From Arthrobacter psychrochitiniphilus (GTDB lineage Bacteria > Actinomycetota > Actinomycetes > Actinomycetales > Micrococcaceae), in assembly GCF_003185915.1 (NCBI RefSeq), contig NZ_QHLZ01000011.1, forward strand, positions 1 through 64,000: a stretch of 64,000 nt of DNA. The letters are read 5' to 3'. The translations under genes were made by a program, and so were the position numbers. How positions within the stretch are numbered: the stretch's first letter is position 1; every line of letters starts with the position of its first letter. Of this stretch, positions 53,844 to 62,696 are shown piece by piece. The notes under the pieces are model-generated. The model was not told where the DNA came from and did no database searches. It worked only from the letters and a program-made list of their open reading frames with translations.

Positions 53844-53897
53844 CCCTCGGCGTGCTCGCGGTTGCGAGGTGATCGCGGTTGCGGCTCAACGATCGTC

Positions 53898-54101
53898 CTA
53901 CTTTCCGCCTAACAGCCTGCTGAACCAGCCGCCGGAGCTGGCCTTGGGGGCCGCAGATTTCGGTGCCGCAGATTTGGGCGCATTGCGGTCACAGGAGCAG
54001 CGCTCCGCTTTGGGGATATGGCGCATCACCTCATCAACGTGGTTGCCGCAGCCGGCCCAGGTGGTCTTGTTGCAGCTCTTGCAGTTCACGGCGCGGCACA
54101 T
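53898..54101 (-). CDS. Small Cys-rich protein, divergent from CsoR-type regulator
   Basis: This 67-residue protein starts MCRAVNCKSCNKTTWAGCGNH, with Cys pairs that look zinc- or copper-binding, followed by an Ala/Pro/Lys-rich linker and the C-terminal GGWFSRLLGGK. Start 54101 has AGGAG 8 nt upstream. Proteins of this N-terminal type are common in actinobacteria and have no assigned function. The two operators at 54122-54172 lie between it and the regulator, so it is likely controlled by metal or sulfur stress. A truncated second copy exists at 30107-30142. Confidence 0.75.
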   Translation of the reverse strand: MCRAVNCKSCNKTTWAGCGNHVDEVMRHIPKAERCSCDRNAPKSAAPKSAAPKASSGGWFSRLLGGK

Positions 54102-54121
54102 GCGGTTTCTCCTCATTCCTA

Positions 54122-54467
<346 letters not shown>

Positions 54468-54550
54468 ATGGGGCCAGCCTGGCTGCGCCTCACTGCCCCG
54501 CGGCCCGGAACATGGCCGCCCTGAAACATCCGCTACCGCTCCCCCATTCC

Positions 54551-54570
54551 GCGCCCGCTAGACCGGGCGC
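54551..54570 (+). terminator. Hairpin after the CsoR-type gene
   Basis: GCGCCCG and CGGGCGC enclose CTAGAC and are followed by ATTTA. A probable weak terminator in the 215-bp gap. Confidence 0.5.
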
Positions 54571-54682
54571 ATTTAGGGGAGGCGGGCGCGGATCTTGTTG
54601 ACGCAGGCGGGGACGGGTGCGCGCCACCCAGGAGTAGCCTTGAAGAGCTCCTCCTTTCACCCCGCACAGGACGGAAAGCACC

Positions 54683-55459
54683 ATGACCACCTTCAAGGAA
54701 CTTCACTACACCGACGCACCGCTTTTGCTGCCCAACGCTTAGGACGTGGGCTCTGCCCTTGCGTTCGCACAGGCCGGTTTCCCAGCGGTGGGAACCACCA
54801 GCTTCGGTGTTTGCGCCAGCGCTGGAATGCCCGACGGCGGGCACGCCAGCAAAGCGGCAACGCTCGCCTTGGTATCGGGGTTGGGCAGGATTCCGGTACA
54901 TGTCAGCGCCGACATTGAAAACGGCTACTCCGACGACCCCGAGGAAGTTGCTCGATTCGTGGCCAAGCTGTCAGCACTCGGCGTGGCCGGGGTGAACTTG
55001 GAGGACAGTACGGACGGGCATTTGGTGAACCCGGCGCTCTCAGCGGCAAAGATTGCGGCGGTAAAGCGCGGCTCCCCTAACGTGTTTGTCAACGCCCGGG
55101 TGGACAACTACTGGTTTGCCGAGGAGGCCACGGTGGATGCAGTGGGGCTCCGGGCCCAAACCTACACCGATGCCGGCGCGGACGGGATCTTCGTCCCGGG
55201 TGTGTCCGCCGCAGACGACATCCGACGCATCGCCGCAGGAATCGAGCTGCCGTTGAACGTCCTTGCGCACGCAACCCTGACGGTGGCCGAACTGGAGCGG
55301 CTCGGCGTCCGCCGCGTCAACTCAGATTCTCTTCCTTACCGCGTTTCCGTGGATGCCGCCGTCAACGTGGTTGGCGCCCTGCGCGACGTCACACCGGTTC
55401 CCGCCGCAACGCCGTACCCGGACATGCAAGCCATGCTGGAGGAGTTCCACAATAGGTGA
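54683..55459 (+). pseudogene. Isocitrate lyase/PEP mutase-family gene with early amber codon
   Basis: The 258-codon frame reads TFKELHYTDAPLLLPNA, then TAG at 54740-54742 where the family has Trp (NAWDVGSA), and continues uninterrupted to the end. Later motifs are intact: TTSFGVCASAGMPDG, SADIENGYSDDP, VNLEDS and VNARVDNYW. A TGG-to-TAG change explains it. Translation from GTG 54746 would drop the first 21 residues and the N-terminal strand. Enzymes of this family cleave or form C-C or C-P bonds in oxaloacetate-like substrates; the function here is unknown. Either a young pseudogene, a read error or readthrough. Confidence 0.8.
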
Positions 55460-55463
55460 CGGA

Positions 55464-55514
55464 TGCGTTCAGGACTAGGGCCCGGCTTAGGGCTGGATTT
55501 CGAGCCTGAACGCA
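55464..55514. repeat. 10-bp inverted repeat after the PEP mutase-family gene
   Basis: TGCGTTCAGG at 55464-55473 and CCTGAACGCA at 55505-55514 frame a 31-nt loop that can fold further. It lies 5 nt past the stop codon, so it may act as a transcript end. Confidence 0.6.
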
Positions 55515-55562
55515 CCGAAGTGGTGGTTGATCAGACCCTTCAGTGACGTTTTCCCGCCACTC

Positions 55563-56354
55563 TCATAGCAACCCCGTCAGCACCCCGCCGTCCGCGCGCA
55601 CGACGGCGCCATTCGTCGCCGAAGCCTTGGGGCTGGCAAGGAATGCTGCCATGTTCGCGATCTCCGCAGGTGCTATGAACCGCTCCAGCAGTGAGGTGGG
55701 CGTCCCGGCCATGATCGCAGCCTTCAGAGCATCGGCGGTAATCCCCTGCTGCTGAGCCAACGACTCCACCGTCTCCGCCACGCCATCGGAATAGGTAGGC
55801 CCGCCCAGCACGGAATTCACTGTGACTGCCGTGCCACGGGTGAGCTTTGCAAGCCCGTTTCCCAGGGCCAACATCGCTGCCTTTGTAGCACCGTAATGAA
55901 TCATGTCCGCCGGCACGTTCACGCCAGATTCGCTGCTCACAAAGATGATTCTGCCCCAGCCGCGGTTCAGCATCGCTGGCATCACGTGCCGAGCCAGCCG
56001 CACTCCGCTGAGCACGTTGACCTCGAAGTAGAGCTGCCAGTCGTCGTCGGAAATGTCAGTGAAAGGTTTCAGCTCAAAGAGGCCCACGTTGTTCACTAGG
56101 ATGTCCACACTACCCAGTTCCTGACACAGCTGTGCTACCTGAGCGGGGTCGGCAAAATCGGTAGCCGCCCCGGAAACCAAAGCTCCGGGCACCTCGAGTT
56201 CTAGGCTCCGGACCGATTCTGCTAGCTTTTCCGGATCCCGGCCGTTGAGCACTACCGCTGCACCCTCCCGAGCCAGTGCCTTCGCAATCGCGTAACCGAT
56301 CCCCTGGCTCGATCCACTGATGAACGCCTTCTTGCCTGTGAGTTCCAGATCCAT
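55563..56354 (-). CDS. SDR-family oxidoreductase
   Basis: The 263-residue SDR has SGSSQGIGYAIAKALAREGA, the DILVNNVG variant of NNAG, a catalytic Ser near FVSSESG and YGATK. A C-terminal GAVVRADGGVLTGLL follows. The NNVG and YGATK features fit the subgroup annotated as oxidoreductases acting on small polyols or keto-acids; no substrate can be named. It is divergent from the SARP-type regulator and may be its target. Confidence 0.82.
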   Translation of the reverse strand: MDLELTGKKAFISGSSQGIGYAIAKALAREGAAVVLNGRDPEKLAESVRSLELEVPGALVSGAATDFADPAQVAQLCQELGSVDILVNNVGLFELKPFTDISDDDWQLYFEVNVLSGVRLARHVMPAMLNRGWGRIIFVSSESGVNVPADMIHYGATKAAMLALGNGLAKLTRGTAVTVNSVLGGPTYSDGVAETVESLAQQQGITADALKAAIMAGTPTSLLERFIAPAEIANMAAFLASPKASATNGAVVRADGGVLTGLL

Positions 56355-56488
56355 GTATTTCCCTTGCTGTTGAGTTCAGCCATAGCGGCCACGTCCCGCA
56401 CCGGCGGTTCCGGCGCAGCACCATCTTGAGAATCCCATGGACGGATCAGCGCCCGATCAGCCCGGCCACGGCCCACTAGACTGGACGG

Positions 56489-58363
56489 ATGAGCCAGCTT
56501 CGGATCCGCGTCCTCGGGGCCATTGGTGCGGACGTGAATGGAATCGCGGTGCGCCTCTCGAAAGCGCGGCATCGGGAGATTCTTGGCATACTGATCACTG
56601 CCCGTGGCCGAACAGTGTCTACCCAGCAACTCGTGGAAGACCTATGGGAGGAGCCACCGGCCGGCGCTGTTGGAGCTGTGCGAACCTTCATTGGCGAGCT
56701 GCGCCGCATCTTGGAACCACAGCGCCCACCCCACACTCCCCCTGCCGTTCTGCTCACCACAGGCGGCGGGTATTTGCTCCGTCTGGAACCCGACGCGGTT
56801 GACTTGCGGCGTGCGGAAACGGCCATCAAGGCTGCGGGCGGGATGGCTGCGGCTACCCGGGAATTCGTGCTGGCCACGGCGCTGCAGGAATGGCACGGCG
56901 CCGCGTTCGAGGAGTTCACCGACCGTGGCTGGGCCCGGGGTGAGTGCACTCGGATTGCCGGGCTGCGGGCCAACATCCTTGAGCAACTGGCCGCAGCGCG
57001 CCTTGCGCTGGGACGTCCGGAAGACGCCGTCGAACTTCTCGCTTCCCACACCGACGAACATCCGTGGCGGGAGGAGGGCTGGCGGTTGCTCGCGTTGGCG
57101 CACTACCGTGCGGCGCGCCGTGGAGAGGCTCTCGACGTGCTGGTCCGGGCCCGCAGCGTTCTTCAAGGCAGCCTGGGGCTCCATCCCGGCGCAGAACTGG
57201 CAGACCTTGAGCTGCGCATCCATCGTCAGGACCCCGCGTTGGACACGGACGACGCCGGTCACTCACTTTTGCTGCGCACCGTCACCGGGGCTGCGGGTGC
57301 CGGGACCCGTTCGGGGCTGGAGGGGGTTGCGGCGCTGGTACCGCTGCTGGCCGTGTCCGGCTCGGTTCACTTTGCCGCGCAGCAACGCCGCTCTGCCATC
57401 GAGGCCGCCGAGCAGCTGGGCGATCCGGAGCTGACGGCGCGTGTCATCACGGGGTTTGATGTTCCCAGTTGCTGGACCCGGCCCGATGATCCGGAAGTGT
57501 CGGCGGCTATTGTTGCGGCCGGCGAGCGCACCTTGGCAGCGCTACCGGCGGGGTCTTCGGAGCGGGTGCGGGCGCGGCTGCTGGCAACGGTGGCCATGGA
57601 GTCGCGTGGCACGGCGGACAGGCTGGCCGAGGCTGCCGAGGCGGAGACCATTGCCCGCCGGCTCCACGATCCGGCCCTGTTGTGCCTTGCGTTGAGCGCC
57701 CGCTATTTACAGACATTTTCGACGGCGGGCCTGGCCAAAGTACGCGACACGCTGGGTGGTGAAATCATCGCCCTTGCGGTGGCGGCGGAGCTGCCCACCT
57801 TCGAGATTGAAGGCCGCTTGATCCGTATGCAGGCGTTGTGCGCCCTGGATGACATTGCTGCTGCGTCCGCGCAGGCAGCTGCCATAGACCAGCTGGCTGC
57901 CCGCCACGACCGCGCCCTGGCGTCGGTGTTCACCGCATGGTTCCGCTGGACCTTTGCCGACGGTCCGCCTCCTCCTGCTGGCAGTGAAATGCCCGGGTTC
58001 AGGAGCGGGCTGGCAGAACTTGCTGCCCTAACCGCCGCTGTCCGGACCGGTGGCGAATTGCCGGATGAGGCTTTTGGTCCGTACGAGCCGTGGGTGCGGC
58101 CTCTGCTGCTGGTCCGCACCGGGCACACGGCTGAGGCGCTGTCTGCGTTGGGCTCCTGCCCGGATCCGCCGCTCGATCTACTCATGGAGGTGGCATGGTT
58201 TTTGATCGGGTTAGCTGGCCTGGAGTCTGGGCACCGGGCCGCCGTCCAGCGCGCGTACCGGGCACTGCTGCCAGCCGCCGGCGAGCGGGCCGCGGGCAGT
58301 GGAGCGGTTGACCTTGGCCCTGTCAAACCTCTGCTGGAGCGGCTGGGACGGTTCCTACTGTGA
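56489..58363 (+). CDS. AfsR/SARP-type transcriptional regulator with BTAD domain
   Basis: The 624-residue protein has an OmpR-like winged helix at about residues 1-95 (RIRVLGAIGADVNG, then STQQLVEDLWEEPPAGAVGAVRTFIGELRRILE) and a bacterial transcriptional activation domain at about 100-250 with helical repeats. The long C-terminal helical region has TPR-like spacing and no NB-ARC P-loop. SARP proteins activate secondary-metabolite or specialised genes; the neighbouring SDR is the only nearby candidate target. ATG 56489 is used. Confidence 0.85.
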   Translation: MSQLRIRVLGAIGADVNGIAVRLSKARHREILGILITARGRTVSTQQLVEDLWEEPPAGAVGAVRTFIGELRRILEPQRPPHTPPAVLLTTGGGYLLRLEPDAVDLRRAETAIKAAGGMAAATREFVLATALQEWHGAAFEEFTDRGWARGECTRIAGLRANILEQLAAARLALGRPEDAVELLASHTDEHPWREEGWRLLALAHYRAARRGEALDVLVRARSVLQGSLGLHPGAELADLELRIHRQDPALDTDDAGHSLLLRTVTGAAGAGTRSGLEGVAALVPLLAVSGSVHFAAQQRRSAIEAAEQLGDPELTARVITGFDVPSCWTRPDDPEVSAAIVAAGERTLAALPAGSSERVRARLLATVAMESRGTADRLAEAAEAETIARRLHDPALLCLALSARYLQTFSTAGLAKVRDTLGGEIIALAVAAELPTFEIEGRLIRMQALCALDDIAAASAQAAAIDQLAARHDRALASVFTAWFRWTFADGPPPPAGSEMPGFRSGLAELAALTAAVRTGGELPDEAFGPYEPWVRPLLLVRTGHTAEALSALGSCPDPPLDLLMEVAWFLIGLAGLESGHRAAVQRAYRALLPAAGERAAGSGAVDLGPVKPLLERLGRFLL

Positions 58364-58463
58364 TCTATTGAGAAGAAGTTGGAACAATACGAGATGCTAA
58401 ATGGCTGGCGCGTAGTCCGGAAATGGCAGCAAGGCGTAACGCTTCAGGCGGACTGTCCGTGAT

Positions 58464-60059
58464 CTAGTCGGCTCGTTCCGCGCGCAGTTCCCGTTTCAGG
58501 AGCTTGCCCGACTGGTTGCGGGGAAGTTCTGCGACGAAGTCGACGCGTTTGGGTGCCTTATAGTCTGCCAACCGGCTCTTGACGTGCGCGCGTACAGACT
58601 CTGCAGTGAGGGACGCCCCGTCTTTAAGAACAACAACTGCCGTGATCGCCTCAATCCACCTAGCATCTGCAATGCCAATCACGGCCACCTCAGCAACCTC
58701 AGGCAATTCGTAAATGCAATCTTCCACCTCCCTCGGCGCAACGTTCACTCCCCCAGTGTTGATCACGTCCTTGATCCGGTCCACGACTTGGATGTAACCA
58801 TGGGCATCTCGGGTCACCTGATCCCCTGACCGGAACCAGCCATCAACAAAGGCTTCGGCGGTGGCCTCGGGCTTGTTCCAATAGCCAACCAGCAATTGAG
58901 GTGACCTGTACTGAATCTCCCCCGGCTCACCTGCGGCGGCGATGCTGCCGTCCGTGGTAACGACGCGCGCTTCCACATAGAAGACGGGCCGGCCGCAGGA
59001 GGCAGGACGCGTTTCGTGTTCCTCGGGGCGAAGAACTGTGCATAGGGGGCCGAGCTCGGACTGGCCGAAGCAGTTGTAGAACCCAATCTTCGGGTACCGG
59101 GAGCGCAACCGCTGAAGCACCGTTACCGGCATGATGGATGCCCCATATTGTGCTTTTGTCAGCGAGGACAAGTCCCGCGTCTCTAGATCTGGGTGGTTAC
59201 TCAGTGGCACCCACACCGTGGGCGCCAAGAAAAGTGAGCCGATGCGCTCTTCCTCGACGAGCTCCAGAATCTTGCCGACGTCAGGACGTGCGATCAGCCG
59301 GATGGTGGCTCCGAGCGAAAGGTAAGGCAGCATGAATACATGCATGGCAGCCGAGTGGTACAACGGCATTGCAATGAGCGGCCGGTCATCAGCGGTAAGG
59401 TCCAGCCCGATGATGGAAGAGATGTATTCCGCAAGCAATGCCTTGTGGGTCATCATTGCCCCCTTGGGTGCGGAGGTTGTGCCCGAGGTATAGAGCAGTT
59501 GGAGGATCTCCTGTTCGCCACCCTCGTCCTCTACCGGGACCGTATCGACGTCGTCGGTCAGGGCCGTTTCCACGACGGAGGGTTCGGGGGAATCGGTTCC
59601 GGGGAACATCGGCCACACCTGTTCAAGCGCCGGAAGCCGGCTAGCGGATCTCAACTCGTCCACGAGCGGCAACAGCTCGGGATCAACCACCAAAACGCTG
59701 GCGCCCGAGTCGTTGAGCAGGTAGCTGAGCTCATCCCCTTTCAGGGCGAAGTTCACGGGCACGTGGACCAGCCCGGACTTGGCACACGCAAGGTAGAGAA
59801 GTAGGTAGGCGTCGGAGTTCGCGCCGTAGGCCGCAATCCGGGCACCTTTCGGGAGCCCAAGGTCCAGCAGACGGCGTGCAACCCGGTCAACACCCATTTC
59901 GAGCTGAGCATAGCTCCATCGCCGGTCTTGGAACAGTACGGCCTCCGTTGCACCGTTGCGTGAGACGGTACGGCGCAAGAGCGCTCCGACCGTGTCGGCG
60001 CCGCCATTACTGGGCGAGGCAATGAGGGGGTTGTCAGGCTTCGAAGGTGAAGCATTCAT
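58464..60059 (-). CDS. Acyl-CoA synthetase (AMP-forming)
   Basis: The 531-residue adenylate-forming enzyme has P-loop-like LLYTSGTTSAPKGAMMTHKAL, GFYNCFGQSELGPL, WFRSGDQVTRDAHGYIQVVDR and the C-terminal lysine region PRNQSGKLLKREL. It activates a carboxylic acid to its CoA thioester; chain length is not evident. The start at ATG 60059 has AAAGGA upstream; the longer frame is not supported. It faces the SARP gene and lies 330 nt from the symporter operon, with a terminator between. Confidence 0.87.
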   Translation of the reverse strand: MNASPSKPDNPLIASPSNGGADTVGALLRRTVSRNGATEAVLFQDRRWSYAQLEMGVDRVARRLLDLGLPKGARIAAYGANSDAYLLLYLACAKSGLVHVPVNFALKGDELSYLLNDSGASVLVVDPELLPLVDELRSASRLPALEQVWPMFPGTDSPEPSVVETALTDDVDTVPVEDEGGEQEILQLLYTSGTTSAPKGAMMTHKALLAEYISSIIGLDLTADDRPLIAMPLYHSAAMHVFMLPYLSLGATIRLIARPDVGKILELVEEERIGSLFLAPTVWVPLSNHPDLETRDLSSLTKAQYGASIMPVTVLQRLRSRYPKIGFYNCFGQSELGPLCTVLRPEEHETRPASCGRPVFYVEARVVTTDGSIAAAGEPGEIQYRSPQLLVGYWNKPEATAEAFVDGWFRSGDQVTRDAHGYIQVVDRIKDVINTGGVNVAPREVEDCIYELPEVAEVAVIGIADARWIEAITAVVVLKDGASLTAESVRAHVKSRLADYKAPKRVDFVAELPRNQSGKLLKRELRAERAD

Positions 60060-60298
60060 GGTGTAAATGTTCCTTTCGTCAATGCGATGGACCGCGGCCA
60101 AGAAACTTTCCATACACAATTGCACAGTGCTCCTGAACAATCTGATTCTTTCAACCTGCCACATCCAGCTAACAAATCAAGGCAACACTTGCCAGGGACG
60201 GCGATTCAGCGGCTTCCGTGGTGGCCCTCGTCAAACCAACCCTCACCCGCGGTTCAGAAGCACCCACCTACCCGCTACCGCGGCGGGTTAAATGAATA
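60060..60298. other. Gap upstream of the acyl-CoA synthetase
   Basis: It holds the synthetase ribosome site and promoter region. I see no gene, only a GC-rich inverted stretch CCCGC-TACC-GCGGCGGG near 60271-60287. Confidence 0.5.
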
Positions 60299-60334
60299 GC
60301 CCTCGACCACTGCGTCTCCGCAATGGTCGAGGGC
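60299..60334. terminator. 16-bp hairpin with GAGA tetraloop after the symporter gene
   Basis: On the minus strand GCCCTCGACCATTGCG-GAGA-CGCAGTGGTCGAGGGC forms a 16-bp stem with one G-U and a GNRA tetraloop, extended by AATGAAT/ATTCATT flanks. It ends the M24-racemase-symporter transcript. Confidence 0.88.
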
Positions 60335-60389
60335 CATTCATTTGGGTTCGATGTACCGCTCACCACAAGATGCGAGGCGGGACAGGGAA

Positions 60390-61865
60390 CTACTTTACGT
60401 CTCTTCGCAGGCTTTGCGCAGGAGCCATAACAGGTTCCTTGACCCAGAAATCAGCTCCGTCAACTTTTGCAGCAACCGCATCAAAGACAGGGTCAATGCC
60501 GGCCTTGCGCTGCTTTTCATAGTCTCGCAATACCCGCAGGGCAGGTTTGGCCAAGAGGACAATCACTACCACGTTGATCCACGCCATGGCTCCATACCCT
60601 AGATCCCCAAGCGACCAGGCGAACGAGGCGGAGGTGACACTTCCCAGATATACGCATGCAAGGAAGCCGAGTTTGAGCACTACACCGGGCCATTTCCACG
60701 TGATCCCAAAGCAGCGTTTGATGTACGCCAGTCCGGTGTCTGCCATGTACATGTAGAACATCACGCTGGTGAAGGCGAAGAAGAGAATAGCAATTGAAAG
60801 CGTCCCTGAACCCCACCCCGGCAGGACGGACTCGATGGCGGCCTGGGTGTACAGCGGACCGGGTTCAACGCCGTCCAGGTGATTTGCCAGCGGCGCACCT
60901 GCTGCCGGAATGACGTTGTAGGACTTCGTAATGAGAATCATGAAGGCAGTAATGGAGCAGACGACCAGCGTATCTATGAAGGTGGCAAATGACTGAACCA
61001 GTCCTTGTTTGGCCGGGTGTGAAACCTCGGCAGCAGCCGGGGCATACGTCTCGCTTCCAAAGCCAGCTCCGTTCGAGAAGGCCCCGCGCTTGACTCCCCA
61101 AGCAATTGCAGCACCAATCATCCCGCCGAACGTGGCATTCGTGCCGAAGGCACTGGAGAGGATCAAGGCGAATAGCCCGGGTATCTCTGCGGCGTTCACC
61201 ACCATGATCAACAGGCCCACCAGAATGTATCCGGCCGCCATGAAAGGAACCACAAACTCGGCCGTGCGGGCAATGCGTTTGATGCCACCGAAGATGATCA
61301 GTGCCAGAATTACCATCAGCGCAATCCCTGTGATGTGGGTGTTGATGGAGAAGGCTGAATTCAGTGATGCGGAGATGGCGTTGACTTGAACGTTCGGCAG
61401 CAGGAATGCGCCGGTGATCATGGTCATGATCGCAAAGATAATGGCGAGAGGGCGCAGTTTCAGGGCTTTTTCAATGTAGTAAGGAGTTCCCCCTCGGTAT
61501 TCTCCGTCCTGCTTGCTCTTATAGACCTGAGCCAGGGTCGTTTCAATGAAGGAGGTGGCCATGCCGAGGAAACCTGTCACCCACATCCAGAAAACGGCGC
61601 CGGGACCGCCGTAGGCAATTGCTGTGGCAACGCCAGCAATATTGCCAACACCAATCTTGTCGCCCAAGGACAGTGCCAGCGATTGGAAGGAGGAGATTCC
61701 GGATGCGGAACTTTTCCCTTCAAAGGTCAGCCGGACCATCTCGAGGGCGTGCCTGACCTGGGCGAAGCGGGTGGCTATGGTAAAAAACAGGCCTGCGCCA
61801 AGGAGCATGATGACAAGGACCGGACTCCAGACAAGCCCGTTGAGCCACGTGATAAAACTTTCCAT
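60390..61865 (-). CDS. Sodium:alanine (AGCS-family) symporter
   Basis: The 491-residue protein has about 11 hydrophobic helices. AGCS signatures include GDKIGVGNIAGVATAIAYGGPGAVFWMW and FIETTLAQVYK, with GGTPYYIEKAL downstream. It imports alanine, glycine or a related small amino acid with Na+. The ATG overlaps the stop of the racemase-family gene by 1 nt, so its cargo is probably the substrate or product of the two upstream enzymes. Confidence 0.9.
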   Translation of the reverse strand: MESFITWLNGLVWSPVLVIMLLGAGLFFTIATRFAQVRHALEMVRLTFEGKSSASGISSFQSLALSLGDKIGVGNIAGVATAIAYGGPGAVFWMWVTGFLGMATSFIETTLAQVYKSKQDGEYRGGTPYYIEKALKLRPLAIIFAIMTMITGAFLLPNVQVNAISASLNSAFSINTHITGIALMVILALIIFGGIKRIARTAEFVVPFMAAGYILVGLLIMVVNAAEIPGLFALILSSAFGTNATFGGMIGAAIAWGVKRGAFSNGAGFGSETYAPAAAEVSHPAKQGLVQSFATFIDTLVVCSITAFMILITKSYNVIPAAGAPLANHLDGVEPGPLYTQAAIESVLPGWGSGTLSIAILFFAFTSVMFYMYMADTGLAYIKRCFGITWKWPGVVLKLGFLACVYLGSVTSASFAWSLGDLGYGAMAWINVVVIVLLAKPALRVLRDYEKQRKAGIDPVFDAVAAKVDGADFWVKEPVMAPAQSLRRDVK

Positions 61866-62695
61866 TACTTTGCACCTCCTTGGACCGCAGCGGTGGCGGT
61901 CCCTACGCTTTCATTGGTGGGGCTCAGAGGTAGTCGCAGCAGCCGCCCGTATCCGGGCAGTGCGTCATTGATGCCTGAGAGCCGGAGCATGTGCCAGGCG
62001 AGCGCCTGATTGCTGCTGATGACGGGCTTGCCGAGGCTGGCTTCAGCCCGTTCTAAAATGTCCAAGGTTCGCACGTTGGTGCAGGAGACAAAAACGGCAT
62101 CGCAGGGCGAGGCCTGCCCCACCTTGAGGATCGCTTCGTAGACCGATTCAGGGGCGATCCGCGCCACCTTGCATTCCTCGGATTCCTCAAAGGAACCGAA
62201 CCCGGTAATGGTGGGGCCGTCTTCTTCCAACGCGGACCGGAGCTTCTCGGACACTTCCGCTACATAGGGGGTGACGAATCCCAGCTGGCGGACGCCCAGG
62301 GCTTGGCAGGCTGCCCGTACTGCTGTCAACGGATCGGTGACAGCTGGCATCACTGAGGAGTTCTGAACCTCGGCAGGGTAGGCGGAGCGGACGGCCTTGG
62401 CCACGTTTTCGGCTCCGATGACGCTTGCGCCGGAGGTACATGCGTACCCAATAGCGTCGAAGGAACCCCCGGTGGGAAGCAAGCTCACAGCCATGGGGAT
62501 GTGTTCTTCCATGGCCGCTAGTGTTTCCTCGGTGACGTCCAGCCCGCTGGGTACCCGGGTGTGGTGAAGCACGACGCCGGGTAGCTTCAGTAGTGTTTGG
62601 AATTCGTATTCGAGCGTTTCATCAACCTGCAGGACAATAACGCCCAGGCGGGCGCGGGTGGCAACACCCGCATCTGATTCATAGGACAGTTTCAT
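61865..62695 (-). CDS. Asp/Glu racemase-superfamily protein (maleate isomerase/EutA-like)
   Basis: The 276-residue protein has two catalytic-type cysteines, in YACTSGASVIG and SCTNVRTLDILE, the pattern of maleate cis-trans isomerases and the EutA protein of ectoine utilisation. It could isomerise, racemise or decarboxylate a small dicarboxylic acid. It lies 1 nt after an M24 peptidase and is followed by a symporter. Arylmalonate decarboxylase is a less likely alternative, since that has one such cysteine. Confidence 0.83.
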   Translation of the reverse strand: MKLSYESDAGVATRARLGVIVLQVDETLEYEFQTLLKLPGVVLHHTRVPSGLDVTEETLAAMEEHIPMAVSLLPTGGSFDAIGYACTSGASVIGAENVAKAVRSAYPAEVQNSSVMPAVTDPLTAVRAACQALGVRQLGFVTPYVAEVSEKLRSALEEDGPTITGFGSFEESEECKVARIAPESVYEAILKVGQASPCDAVFVSCTNVRTLDILERAEASLGKPVISSNQALAWHMLRLSGINDALPGYGRLLRLPLSPTNESVGTATAAVQGGAK

Positions 62696-62696
62696 C

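Noticed and set aside
53844..53897. Short hairpin CTCGC-GGTT-GCGAG as terminator
   Set aside because: The 5-bp stem without a T tract is too weak to call.
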